Below are positions 24,631-31,862 of a DNA stretch of 44,559 nucleotides, in pieces. Positions within the stretch are counted from its first letter, which is position 1. Each line of letters begins with the position of its first letter. A program made the translations under genes and the position numbers. The notes under the pieces were generated by a model that saw only the letters and a program-made list of their open reading frames with translations, did not search any database and was not told the origin of the DNA. Origin of the DNA: Candidatus Peribacteria bacterium (GTDB taxonomy: Bacteria; Patescibacteriota; Gracilibacteria; UBA1369; 2-02-FULL-48-14); NCBI GenBank assembly GCA_943354505.1, contig CALRCE010000006.1, positions 1-44,559 on the forward strand. The letters are read 5' to 3'.

Positions 24631-24789
24631 ATGTTCAGTAGAAATCTCCGAAAACAATTTCATGTTTCTGTGGCGCACTTTTATTTTGTTGGTCAGGCCA
24701 ATGAACCTGTCGGACAAGCTCAAGAAGCTCGTTTTGTAACACGAGGAGCCTACCGTTCTCGTAAGTCAGGCAACTTGCTGGCGCTTTAG
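24631..24789 (+). CDS. Small hypothetical protein in the ECF locus
   Basis: A 52-aa ORF not in the track: it opens MFSRNLRKQFHVSVAHFYF and ends RSRKSGNLLAL. Basic, with a short hydrophobic aromatic stretch but no convincing membrane helix. It lies between two copies of a candidate ECF promoter, one 45 nt upstream and one 8 nt downstream, so it is the likeliest direct target of the adjacent sigma factor. Family unknown. Confidence 0.5.
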   Translation: MFSRNLRKQFHVSVAHFYFVGQANEPVGQAQEARFVTRGAYRSRKSGNLLAL

Positions 24790-24797
24790 GAATTTTC

Positions 24798-24827
24798 TTT
24801 GTAAGATTCAGGCGACTTCCACGTCTT
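24798..24827 (+). promoter_or_regulatory. Candidate ECF sigma promoter, copy 2 (autoregulatory)
   Basis: TTTGTAAGATT and ACGTCTTCATGT around a spacer, matching copy 1 in both boxes. The -10 (CGTCTT, 24822-24827) is 5 nt before the ATG at 24833, implying a leaderless sigma-factor mRNA. Confidence 0.6.
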
Positions 24828-24832
24828 CATGT

Positions 24833-25348
24833 ATGTCTGAATCTCACGAAGCACAAATTGAACAACTCTTTTATGAGGCCTTTGAAGCCCATTCGGATGC
24901 TCTGTTCAAATTTTGTTCCTTCAAGATCGCAGATCGTGAACAGGCGAAGGACTTGGTCCAAAAAGCCTTTGAACGCTTCTGGCTTTCCCTCAAAAAGGGG
25001 AACGAAATCGTGAATCCCCGGGCCTATCTCTATAAAACGCTCAAATTCCTAATCATCGACGAGTATCGATCCAATAAAAAGATCGTGTCGCTCGAATCCT
25101 TGCAAGAACAGGGCTTTGAACCCTCAATGGACAGTGAAAAAGAAAAAGTCTCAACCAAAATGGAATTTGAACACCTTCGAGAAGTGATGAAGAAGTTGGC
25201 CCCGAAGTACGAAGAAGTCTTGATTCTGCGGTATGTGAATGAACTCTCGCTCAAAGAAGTGGCCGCTATCCTCAAAATCAGAGATAATGTGGTCTCGGTC
25301 CGGCTCAATCGGGCCATCAAACAGCTTGAACAACTGGTACAAACCTAA
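24833..25348 (+). CDS. ECF-type RNA polymerase sigma factor
   Basis: 171 aa. Region 2 spans about 20-90 (LFKFCSFKIADREQAKDLVQKAFERFW, then PRAYLYKTLKFLIIDEYRS), and region 4 about 115-165 (LAPKYEEVLILRYVNELSLKEVAAILKI, the HTH that reads the -35). Length and two-domain layout are those of ECF sigma factors. It probably activates itself and the 52-aa ORF through the two duplicated promoters. The membrane partner gene follows 5 nt after the stop. Confidence 0.92.
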   Translation: MSESHEAQIEQLFYEAFEAHSDALFKFCSFKIADREQAKDLVQKAFERFWLSLKKGNEIVNPRAYLYKTLKFLIIDEYRSNKKIVSLESLQEQGFEPSMDSEKEKVSTKMEFEHLREVMKKLAPKYEEVLILRYVNELSLKEVAAILKIRDNVVSVRLNRAIKQLEQLVQT

Positions 25349-25353
25349 TTCCA

Positions 25354-26223
25354 ATGTCTAAACTGACTAAAAAACTTGAAACCTTGCTTGGCTCTCAAAA
25401 GAGCACCCCGCTCAGTGTCAGCGAAAAAGCAAAAATGCGCATGCAGCTCGCTGGTTTCATTGAACGGAATCCGGTTCAAAGCAGTTGGATTTCACTTGTT
25501 GCGCATCGTGTGTTTCGACTTCGACCCATTTTGGCGAGTTTAACGGTGGTTGTTTTGTTCTCCGGAGTTTCTTTGGCATCGGCTCAAACCGCGCTTCCTG
25601 GAGACGCGTTGTATGATCTCAAACTTTTTGTGAACGAAGAAGTTCCCATGATTTTTATGAATGAAACTGAGAAACAGGACTTTGTGGTGAAACAGATGGA
25701 CAATCGTTTGGAAGAAGCGGAGCTGCTCAAAGAAAAGGGCGAACTCACGGTGGAGCAACAAGAAGTATTGCAGTCCAAGTTCGATCAGTACTTCGATAAG
25801 ATCTCTGAAAATGAACATCCCGGTAAAATCCGCAAAGACATCACCACTGTTTTTGAACAGCATCAAGAAATTTTGCCCCAGTTCACGGTTGAGGCCGAAC
25901 CGGTAGAGACCACGGATGTGGACCAAGTTGATTATGAGCCTGGGAGTGGGCCTTTTAAGCCAAGAAATTCCATGACCCTCAAGGAGTTTTTTGAAGCGAC
26001 TCACAAACCCATGGAAGAATTGGAGCCAGAAGAAACAGAGGACGAAAACAGTGAAGATGATGCAGTCGAAGTGGAGGTGGAGGCTACTGAGGAGCAGACT
26101 GTGGAAGAAACCAGCGAGGAGGAAACGGTGGAAGAAGAAAATATGGAGGACTTTGGTAGTGAGGAGCCTTTCTTGGAACCGATCAAGGTGCCTTTGGATG
26201 AGGATTCAGAAATCAAATTATAA
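25354..26223 (+). CDS. DUF5667-type membrane protein, probable anti-sigma factor
   Basis: 289 aa. Cytoplasmic N-terminus (1-57), one membrane helix (about 58-76: ILASLTVVVLFSGVSLASAQ), then the DUF5667 signature ALPGDALYDLKLFVNEEV. A helical Glu/Lys-rich part follows (EEAELLKEKGELTVEQQEVLQ), and the tail is very acidic (215-289, mostly Glu/Asp). Position directly after an ECF sigma gene and a single TM helix argue for a sigma-sequestering, signal-sensing role. A standard zinc anti-sigma motif is not seen. Confidence 0.75.
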   Translation: MSKLTKKLETLLGSQKSTPLSVSEKAKMRMQLAGFIERNPVQSSWISLVAHRVFRLRPILASLTVVVLFSGVSLASAQTALPGDALYDLKLFVNEEVPMIFMNETEKQDFVVKQMDNRLEEAELLKEKGELTVEQQEVLQSKFDQYFDKISENEHPGKIRKDITTVFEQHQEILPQFTVEAEPVETTDVDQVDYEPGSGPFKPRNSMTLKEFFEATHKPMEELEPEETEDENSEDDAVEVEVEATEEQTVEETSEEETVEEENMEDFGSEEPFLEPIKVPLDEDSEIKL

Positions 26224-26244
26224 GCAGTCTATCGGTACACTTGT

Positions 26245-26273
26245 TTGACGCCGTTTGTTGTCTCTTTTACAAT
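26245..26273 (+). promoter_or_regulatory. Promoter of the threonine-type leader
   Basis: TTGACG, 17-nt spacer, TACAAT. Predicted start near 26280, 13 nt before the leader ATG. Confidence 0.75.
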
Positions 26274-26292
26274 GGCTTCGTTAAGCTTTTTT

Positions 26293-26358
26293 ATGAATCG
26301 ACTTTCTTTCGTCACCACCACAACTACCACCACCACTTCCTTGCGGAATAGGGGCTAG
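26293..26358 (+). CDS. Threonine-rich attenuator leader peptide
   Basis: 21 codons: MNRLSFVTTTTTTTTSLRNRG. Eight consecutive Thr codons (ACC ACC ACA ACT ACC ACC ACC ACT) sit mid-frame. The E. coli thr operon leader peptide is also 21 aa and Thr-rich, so design and size agree. The stop codon TAG lies inside the antiterminator strand AGGGGCTAG, as needed for ribosome-mediated attenuation. The ORF track missed it; the tracked 26359 ORF begins right after it. Confidence 0.82.
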   Translation: MNRLSFVTTTTTTTTSLRNRG

Positions 26359-26412
26359 TTGCTGATGAATTCAATCTTTAACCCCTCTTCCGATCAAGGC
26401 GAGGGGTTTTTT
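26350..26412 (+). promoter_or_regulatory. Attenuator: antiterminator/terminator switch, threonine type
   Basis: Terminator: AACCCCTC (26380-26387) pairs perfectly with GAGGGGTT (26401-26408), followed by T to 26412. Competing antiterminator: AGGGGCTAG (26350-26358, the leader stop region) pairs with TTAACCCCT (26378-26386) with one mismatch. A ribosome stalled on the Thr codons leaves AGGGGCTAG free and read-through follows. A ribosome at the stop codon covers it and the terminator forms. Confidence 0.75.
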
Positions 26413-26436
26413 AATTTAAAATTAACAACACTTTTT

Positions 26437-26652
26437 ATGACAAACATTTCACAGGAAGGCCCAAATGGATCCAGTCTTGATGAGCGTGCTTCGCTCGATG
26501 CCTTGCCTCACCAGGCTTTGGCTCCTCAGCTAGGAAGAAGTCCAGAGTTGATATCCGGTCGTGTTCATGGCGTGAGGGGTGGCGTCAAAAAAAGAGTTTT
26601 GGATCGATTTTACGATAACCCCTGTAATACTCCTCGAGGAGTGTTCCTCTGA
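26437..26652 (+). CDS. Small hypothetical protein downstream of the Thr attenuator
   Basis: 71 aa from the ATG of MTNISQEGPNGSSLDERASL; the tracked start at 26359 would read through the terminator hairpin. It ends VLDRFYDNPCNTPRGVFL. No family recognised and no similarity to threonine-pathway enzymes. A 14-nt palindrome (ACTCCTCGAGGAGT) overlaps its 3' end. It may be a true small gene, or the fragment left when the original regulated operon was lost. Confidence 0.4.
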   Translation: MTNISQEGPNGSSLDERASLDALPHQALAPQLGRSPELISGRVHGVRGGVKKRVLDRFYDNPCNTPRGVFL

Positions 26653-26675
26653 CTGTACTTTATAAACTTCAATTT

Positions 26676-26852
26676 ATGTCTCATTCATTCATCGATTTCC
26701 GTTCACAGAAGGCTAAAGTGGATTTGGCTTTTCAACTCTTCATTGCAGGCGAAAGTATTCGTCGAACCGCTCGCCAAGTGCGAGTGGCACCGAGCACCAT
26801 CCAACGTTGGAATGAAGTGTTTTACGAGCGAGACTTTAGCGGTAGTTTGTGA
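26676..26852 (+). CDS. Small helix-turn-helix protein
   Basis: 58 aa, not in the track: MSHSFIDFRSQKAKVDLAFQ at the start, then ESIRRTARQVRVAPSTIQRWNEVFYE, a clear HTH of the transposase/Homeodomain-like type. It could be a DNA-binding regulator or the N-terminal remnant of a transposase. It is the second ORF after the threonine-type attenuator and overlaps the convergent yajQ end by 17 nt. Confidence 0.55.
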   Translation: MSHSFIDFRSQKAKVDLAFQLFIAGESIRRTARQVRVAPSTIQRWNEVFYERDFSGSL

Positions 26853-27330
26853 AATCGAGGGGTAGGGGCAAGTCTTTTTCGAGGCGCAACATCGTGATGA
26901 TGGCTTGGAGTTCGTCACGAGATTTGGAGCTCACGCGCACCGTGTCGCCTTGAATGCTGGGTTTGGCTTTGGGGAATTTGTCCCGAATGAGTTTAGACAC
27001 GAGTTTTCCCGTTTCTTGATCCAGACTCTTGATCAGCTTAATGACGTAGCGGACTTGATTGCCCCCGATTTTTTCCAACTCTTCTTTTTTGAAAATCTTT
27101 GGTGAAAGTTTTCGGTTGATCATTTTTTGCAACAAAATGTCCCAGGCGGTGTTGAGTGACATTTCGGAAGGAGCGGTGAGGGTGATGGAGTCGCTGGTGA
27201 GTTCAAGTCCGAGGTCCAAATCTTTGAGGTCGAAGCGGGTGCTGATTTCGCGTTTGGTCTGATCAAAAGCGTTGAGCACTTCTTGAAGATCAAACTGACT
27301 GACGATGTCCATGGAGGCATCTGAGGCCAT
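26836..27330 (-). CDS. yajQ: YajQ-family nucleotide-binding protein
   Basis: 164 aa from the ATG of MASDASMDIVSQFDLQE; the tracked start is 18 codons upstream with no family similarity there. YajQ/DUF520 features are present throughout: DLQEVLNAFDQTKREISTRFD, then LSPKIFKKEELEKIGGNQVR, then LVSKLIRDKFPKAKPSIQGDTVRV and the closing MLRLEKDLPLPLDFTNYR. Family members bind nucleotides, cyclic di-GMP in some species. A cytoplasmic protein of the standard length. Confidence 0.93.
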   Translation of the reverse strand: MASDASMDIVSQFDLQEVLNAFDQTKREISTRFDLKDLDLGLELTSDSITLTAPSEMSLNTAWDILLQKMINRKLSPKIFKKEELEKIGGNQVRYVIKLIKSLDQETGKLVSKLIRDKFPKAKPSIQGDTVRVSSKSRDELQAIITMLRLEKDLPLPLDFTNYR

Positions 27331-27400
27331 AAGGGAAAGATGAGGATTGGCTTCATTGTAGCGGGGAAGTGGGCAGGATGCCAAGAGGCGTTTATTGTGT

Positions 27401-27406
27401 TATAAT
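27401..27406 (+). promoter_or_regulatory. Extended -10 of the phosphoesterase gene
   Basis: TGTTATAAT, an extended -10, with the ATG (27414) 7 nt after the hexamer, so the mRNA is predicted leaderless. Confidence 0.55.
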
Positions 27407-27413
27407 TATTCTG

Positions 27414-28349
27414 ATGAGCAAAATTCTTCTCGTTTCAGACACCCATCTCACGTCGCCTGATCCTGCCAGTCGGTCTTTGTGGCCCAAGCAGATGGATGCA
27501 CTTCCTCCTGAAGAAGCGGCACGAACCTACGAAGCTATTCGACAGGGGACCAGCAGTGCTTTTGATGCGGTGATGCAGTGGGCAAAAGACAAAGGTCAGT
27601 GGGATACCGTGATTCATACAGGTGACGTGACGGGTGGTTGGCAGGAAAAGGGCATGGTGCATGGCTCTGTTTTGGATGAAGCACGTAAGGGCCACGCTGC
27701 ACTTCAAGCGCTCTCGCCCGTTGTGCGTTATGCCATTGGAAACCACGATGTGGGTTATGGCAAACAAGGTGGATTGAATGAAATTGCGCTCAGCAATGCT
27801 CAGGCTACCTTTGGTCCGCTTCACTGGGCTGAGGAAATGGATGAGACTTTGTTGATTGGAGTGGCTTCTCCTCTGGCAGAGTATGAAGGAGATGACTCTG
27901 ATATTGTTGGCAGAAAGAATACGCAGGCGGAATTTGTGGGTGACACCCTTTCGGATCATAGAGGACGATGGATGTTTTTTGGACACGATCCTAAAACGCC
28001 TCGTTACTTTGTGCCACAAATCAAAGATCGTATGAAGGACATGGGTGCCTTTGTTTACGGAGATTTGCACATTCCTTTGGCGGGAGCTTTGTACAGTGGA
28101 GCGGCTGAGTTGAGTCACTTCTCTTCAAAGCCTCAATCGCAGGTGTTTGGGGCCGCTCATCGAAAAGCTTTAATGGTTCCTTCTACAGCACCTTTGTGGT
28201 GGGGCGGGCATGGATTGCGAACTTTGACGGTGCAGGATGGAACCGTGAGTTCTGAACTTGCCCGTTTGCCGATCACGGATGCCGCAAAAGACTTGCCCAC
28301 GGCCAACGCACTTCGAGCTTTGGCTTGGATGAGGGGCATCAATCTTTAG
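27414..28349 (+). CDS. Calcineurin-like metallophosphoesterase
   Basis: 311 aa from the ATG of MSKILLVSDTHLT; an upstream tracked start is excluded because the -10 lies inside that stretch. Metal-site motifs run in order: SDTHL, HTGDVTGG, YAIGNHDVGYG, then FFGHDPKTPRYF and GDLHIPLAG. This is a dimetal phosphoesterase domain covering most of the protein. No signal peptide, so cytoplasmic. The substrate (nucleotide, lipid intermediate or other) cannot be told. Confidence 0.88.
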   Translation: MSKILLVSDTHLTSPDPASRSLWPKQMDALPPEEAARTYEAIRQGTSSAFDAVMQWAKDKGQWDTVIHTGDVTGGWQEKGMVHGSVLDEARKGHAALQALSPVVRYAIGNHDVGYGKQGGLNEIALSNAQATFGPLHWAEEMDETLLIGVASPLAEYEGDDSDIVGRKNTQAEFVGDTLSDHRGRWMFFGHDPKTPRYFVPQIKDRMKDMGAFVYGDLHIPLAGALYSGAAELSHFSSKPQSQVFGAAHRKALMVPSTAPLWWGGHGLRTLTVQDGTVSSELARLPITDAAKDLPTANALRALAWMRGINL

Positions 28350-28427
28350 GATGGAGTTTGGATTCTTATTACTTTTGGAATAGAGTGGGAATGAGCTCAC
28401 GCCGCTCATTTTTTAAACTATCGTTTT

Positions 28428-29216
28428 ATGAATCACGAAACACAGACTTCGCCTTTCAAGCATATGCTGAGCAAGGTGCCAGAGGTCACTTTTTATTTTT
28501 GGGTGATTAAAATCGCCTGTACCACGGTTGGCGAGACAGCTGCGGATTACCTCAATTTCAATCTTCACTTTGGACTCACCAACACGACCCTACTCATGAG
28601 TGTTTTACTGATTGTGGCCTTGATCGTTCAATTCAAGACTCGCAAGTACATTCCTTGGGTGTATTGGCTGGCCGTGGTGCTCATCAGTGTGGTGGGGACC
28701 CTGATCACCGATAATCTCACCGACAACTTGGGAGTGGCTTTGCAACTCACCACGGCGGTCTTCAGCATCGCCTTGGCGATGACGTTTGCTACTTGGTATG
28801 CGTCAGAAAAAACACTTTCCATCCACAGTATTTTTACCATCAAGCGTGAGGCCTTTTATTGGCTCTCCATTCTCTTCACCTTTGCCTTGGGCACTGCTGC
28901 AGGAGATTTGATTGCCGAACAGTTTGAAGTCGGGTATCTCAATTCAGGATTCTTGTTTGGTGGCTTGATTTTGCTTGTGGTGGTTCTTCGAAAAGCTTTC
29001 AAGATGAACACTGTTTTGTCTTTTTGGATCGCTTATATCTTAACCCGTCCCTTGGGGGCTTCCATTGGAGACTACTTGTCTCAGCCTCACAAGTACGGAG
29101 GCCTTGGCTTGGGTGCCACTTGGACAAGTGTGATTTTTTTGGTCACGATCTTAGGTCTTGTCATCTATCTCACTTTGACTCGTGAAGATGTCGTGAAACT
29201 CAAAAATGCACATTAA
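28428..29216 (+). CDS. COG4705-type multi-pass membrane protein
   Basis: 262 aa with eight or more hydrophobic helices. A repeated signature betrays an internal duplication: TTVGETAADYLNFNLHFGL, then GTAAGDLIAEQFEVGYLNSG, then RPLGASIGDYLSQPHKYGGL. Each has Gly-(Glu/Asp) followed by a polar loop, as in COG4705 membrane-anchored proteins. Transport or manganese-related functions have been suggested for such families, but nothing here decides. It overlaps the convergent DUF2177 gene by 4 nt. Confidence 0.75.
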   Translation: MNHETQTSPFKHMLSKVPEVTFYFWVIKIACTTVGETAADYLNFNLHFGLTNTTLLMSVLLIVALIVQFKTRKYIPWVYWLAVVLISVVGTLITDNLTDNLGVALQLTTAVFSIALAMTFATWYASEKTLSIHSIFTIKREAFYWLSILFTFALGTAAGDLIAEQFEVGYLNSGFLFGGLILLVVVLRKAFKMNTVLSFWIAYILTRPLGASIGDYLSQPHKYGGLGLGATWTSVIFLVTILGLVIYLTLTREDVVKLKNAH

Positions 29217-29614
29217 AACCAACGAGCGACCACCACTGCGAGTACCGAAACAGCTCCAGTGAGCAGAGAACCCCACGCCATGTCCACGAGGCTTAGGCTT
29301 GTGGTCCAACCCTTGAGAGTGGCTTGATTTGTGAGGTCATAGGTGCCGTAGCCGATCAAGCCCAGCAAGGCTCCGCGCAGAAAGACATGGAGCAGAGAGG
29401 TGGAATGTTTGAGGGCAGGTTGAATCACAAAAATAAGGATGCCAAAATTGTATAGCAAATAAAAAAGCACGATTGGAGTGTAGGCCACTTTTTCAGCCAT
29501 TACTTGAGCCATCCGAGGTTTGTAGAAACGGTTCATCGTGGTTCCGAGCCAGAGGGAATCTAAGGCGGGGATAGAGAGTAAGGAAGAAAAGTAGGCGAAT
29601 AAGAGTTGTTTCAT
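29213..29614 (-). CDS. DUF2177 membrane protein
   Basis: 133 aa, four membrane helices. DUF2177 features: SIPALDSLWLGTTMNRFYKP near the N-terminus, then ALLGLIGYGTYDLTNQATLKGW and VDMAWGSLLTGA. Function unknown for the family. It is separated from the upstream cold-shock gene on the same strand by a strong terminator, so it is expressed on its own. Confidence 0.85.
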   Translation of the reverse strand: MKQLLFAYFSSLLSIPALDSLWLGTTMNRFYKPRMAQVMAEKVAYTPIVLFYLLYNFGILIFVIQPALKHSTSLLHVFLRGALLGLIGYGTYDLTNQATLKGWTTSLSLVDMAWGSLLTGAVSVLAVVVARWF

Positions 29615-29660
29615 GAGGTAAGTTTAGAGCTTCATTGTTCCATGCTTAGTTCTTAAGATC

Positions 29661-29694
29661 AAAAAATCCCCCAGTTTTACACGAGGGATTTTTT
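29661..29694 (-). terminator. Terminator of the cold-shock gene
   Basis: AAAAAATCCC (29661-29670) pairs with GGGATTTTTT (29685-29694). Read on the minus strand it ends in a T tract 18 nt after the cold-shock stop. Symmetric enough to act in both directions. Confidence 0.8.
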
Positions 29695-29711
29695 AGAAGT
29701 TTAGTTTAGAA

Positions 29712-29978
29712 CTAAGCCGCTTGTTCTTCGTCTGCACCTTCTTCAGCGAAGTTGTCGCTGTTGTTGGCAGCTTGGTCCATTCCCATATCGAGAACGACGT
29801 TCACAGCCTTAGGACCCTTGTCGGATTCAGCAGTGTCGAAAGTGACCGCATCTCCAGGCTTCATGTCCTTGAAATTGCTTTCAGAACAGTCGTTAGCGTG
29901 GAAGAAGATGTCTTTGCGACCTTCTACCGTGATAAAACCGTAACCCTTCTCGTCTACCTTCTTGATGATACCTTTCAT
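29712..29978 (-). CDS. Cold-shock domain protein with acidic tail
   Basis: 88 aa. Residues 1-65 are a CspA-type OB fold: MKGIIKKVDEKGYGFITV (RNP1 KGYGFITV) and DIFFHANDC (RNP2), then DMKPGDAVTFDTAESDKGPKAVNV. It binds single-stranded RNA/DNA. The C-terminal extension (about 66-88) is acidic and Ala-rich (NFAEEGADEEQAA), unlike the 67-aa standard form. A long AT-rich 5' region (29979-30060) may hold an mRNA leader. Confidence 0.93.
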   Translation of the reverse strand: MKGIIKKVDEKGYGFITVEGRKDIFFHANDCSESNFKDMKPGDAVTFDTAESDKGPKAVNVVLDMGMDQAANNSDNFAEEGADEEQAA

Positions 29979-30108
29979 AGTGATAAGGTAAAAAAATAAA
30001 TGTCCTCTAAGTGATGTTTGAGGAATTTATTGCTAAAACCTTAAAACTAAAACCTATTAGGGCCTAAGAGTACAGGTGTTTGGGGGATTGTCCAGCATTT
30101 TACCTCGG

Positions 30109-30137
30109 TTGACCTGTTATCAACTTGTCTCTAAACT
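30109..30137 (+). promoter_or_regulatory. Promoter of aroC
   Basis: TTGACC, 17-nt spacer, TAAACT. Predicted start near 30144, about 11 nt before the ATG. No attenuator-like leader is present here, unlike the main aro operon. Confidence 0.7.
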
Positions 30138-30154
30138 GTAGACCTAAGTACTTT

Positions 30155-31306
30155 ATGCTCCAATTCTTTACTTCTGGCGAATCCCATGGACCTCAGCTCA
30201 CGGCCTTCATTGAAGGCTTGCCTGCAGGTTTAGAGTTGGATCTTGTAGAAATTCAAAAAGAGATGCAACGCCGCAAGATTGGATCCGGCAGTGGAGCTCG
30301 TCAAAAAATGGAAACTGATACGGTGGAGATTGTTTCGGGCGTTCGCCAAGGCAAAACCCTCGGTTCACCGATCACGCTCGTGATTAAAAACAAGGATTTT
30401 GCCAATTGGACGGAGGTGATGAGCGCTTCGTCTACGGACACGGATCCGGAGCTTAAAAAAGTGCACAATCCTCGTCCGGGTCACGCGGATCTTGCTGGGG
30501 CTCTCAAATACGGATTCACTGATCTGCGCAACGTGCTCGAACGGGCTTCGGCTCGAGAAACCACTGCTCGAGTGGCAGCCGGGGCGGTTTTCAAACAGTT
30601 TTTAAAAGCACTCGGGGTGGAAGTGGCCAGTTACACGCTCCAAATTGGTTCGGTTCAGTCCGACAAAGCTGGGAATTTTGAAGAAGTGAAACAGGCGGAA
30701 GAAAAAAATCCTAGCACGCGTGCTCTCAGCACCGAGGCACACGCAGCTATGGAAGCGCTCATTGCGGAAACTCGCCTGAAGCAAGACACGCTGGGCGGAG
30801 TCATTGAAGTGTGGGTGGTGGGACTTCCTGTGGGGCTTGGAAGCTACGTGCAATGGAATCGCAAAATGGATGGTCAACTTGCGCAGGCGCTCATGAGCAT
30901 TCAATCGGTGAAAGCGGTGGAAATTGGAGAAGGCATTGCGGCCACTCAAAAGCACGGTTCCGAGGTGCACGACCCCATCCTTTATAAGGAAGGATTTCGT
31001 CGTCCCAGCAACAACGCAGGTGGACTTGAGGGCGGTGTGAGCAATGGCGAACCGTTGATTGTTCGTGTTTACCATAAACCCATCGCGACTTTGTACAACC
31101 CACTTCCTAGTGTGGACTTTGAAACCAAGGAAGTGGCTCCCGCGAGCATCGAGCGTTCTGACATTTGTGTGATTCCTCGCGCCGGGGTGATTGCGGAATC
31201 GATGACGGCGTTTGTGCTTGCTAAAAATGTGCTCGAAAAATTTGGTGGAGATTGCATGGAAGATCTGAAATCCAACCTGGAGAACTACAAGAAGCGGGTG
31301 GGGTAG
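30155..31306 (+). CDS. aroC: Chorismate synthase
   Basis: 383 aa from the ATG of MLQFFTSGESHGPQLTAF; the tracked start 10 codons earlier falls upstream of the predicted transcription start. It converts EPSP to chorismate with reduced FMN. Motifs: TSGESHGPQLTAFIEGLPAG, then HNPRPGHADLAGALKYG, the ASARETTARVAAGA signature, and GGLEGGVSNGEPL. It is the only shikimate gene outside the minus-strand operon, on the opposite strand and under its own promoter. Confidence 0.97.
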   Translation: MLQFFTSGESHGPQLTAFIEGLPAGLELDLVEIQKEMQRRKIGSGSGARQKMETDTVEIVSGVRQGKTLGSPITLVIKNKDFANWTEVMSASSTDTDPELKKVHNPRPGHADLAGALKYGFTDLRNVLERASARETTARVAAGAVFKQFLKALGVEVASYTLQIGSVQSDKAGNFEEVKQAEEKNPSTRALSTEAHAAMEALIAETRLKQDTLGGVIEVWVVGLPVGLGSYVQWNRKMDGQLAQALMSIQSVKAVEIGEGIAATQKHGSEVHDPILYKEGFRRPSNNAGGLEGGVSNGEPLIVRVYHKPIATLYNPLPSVDFETKEVAPASIERSDICVIPRAGVIAESMTAFVLAKNVLEKFGGDCMEDLKSNLENYKKRVG

Positions 31307-31366
31307 GGGCTTGCAAATGGAAGCCCATTCTAGTAAGCTATGGTCACTTTCAGGATTTTCCTGCGA

Positions 31367-31396
31367 CCCTCCCAGCAATGGGAGGGAAAATTTTTC
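31367..31396 (+). terminator. Terminator of aroC
   Basis: CCCTCCCA-GCAA-TGGGAGGG, a perfect 8-bp stem, then AAAATTTTT. It ends at the 3' end of the convergent MazF-like gene. Confidence 0.85.
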
Positions 31397-31787
31397 AATG
31401 ATAAAGTGTTCTAAAGCCTATTTTGATTTTTTCAAAATCTGAATCGTCTAGTACTCCTAGTTTGCTATAAAACCTTCTATAATCGATTGTTCGAACCTGT
31501 TGTAGGCAGGCTGTTATGGATTTTCCAGCATGAGTGTAGTTTACATACCAACTCCCCATGTGGTGTTGAGTGGTAAGAGGTACTACCAGGAAAAACTCTT
31601 TGGAAAGTTTTTTGAAAATGAGTACGGGACGAGTGAATAGTTTACTCTTTCCATTGATTTCAAACCCAATGTTTTCACCTAGACTGGCCCACCAAATCTG
31701 GCCTTCAGAGACATGAGGGATCTTTTGTAGTTTTGAATGTAATTTTTCTTTCAAACCAATCCACTCTAAGAATTTTTTTATGTGCAT
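31395..31787 (-). CDS. PemK/MazF-family toxin-like protein, no visible antitoxin
   Basis: 130 aa. An N-terminal extension (about 1-24, FLEWIGLKEKLHSKLQK) precedes a PemK/MazF fold: EGQIWWASLGENIGFEINGK, then RPVLIFKKLSKEFFLVVPLTTQ, then a C-terminal QVRTIDYRRFYSKLGVLDDSDF. Family members cut mRNA at short sequences. A minus-strand -10 (TATAAT, 31809-31814) lies about 20 nt upstream. There is no room for an antitoxin in the 75-nt gap to the next gene, so it is solitary here. Confidence 0.8.
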   Translation of the reverse strand: MHIKKFLEWIGLKEKLHSKLQKIPHVSEGQIWWASLGENIGFEINGKSKLFTRPVLIFKKLSKEFFLVVPLTTQHHMGSWYVNYTHAGKSITACLQQVRTIDYRRFYSKLGVLDDSDFEKIKIGFRTLYH

Positions 31788-31862
31788 AGAAAAATAAAAG
31801 GAACTCTCATTATAAAGTTCTCAAAGCCAAAAGTCCTGAATAAAACCTGAATTTTTTCTGTT

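Noticed and set aside
26359-26652. Tracked 97-aa ORF start at 26359
   Set aside because: That start would translate through the terminator hairpin and T tract immediately after the leader stop codon. The ATG at 26437 is a better start.
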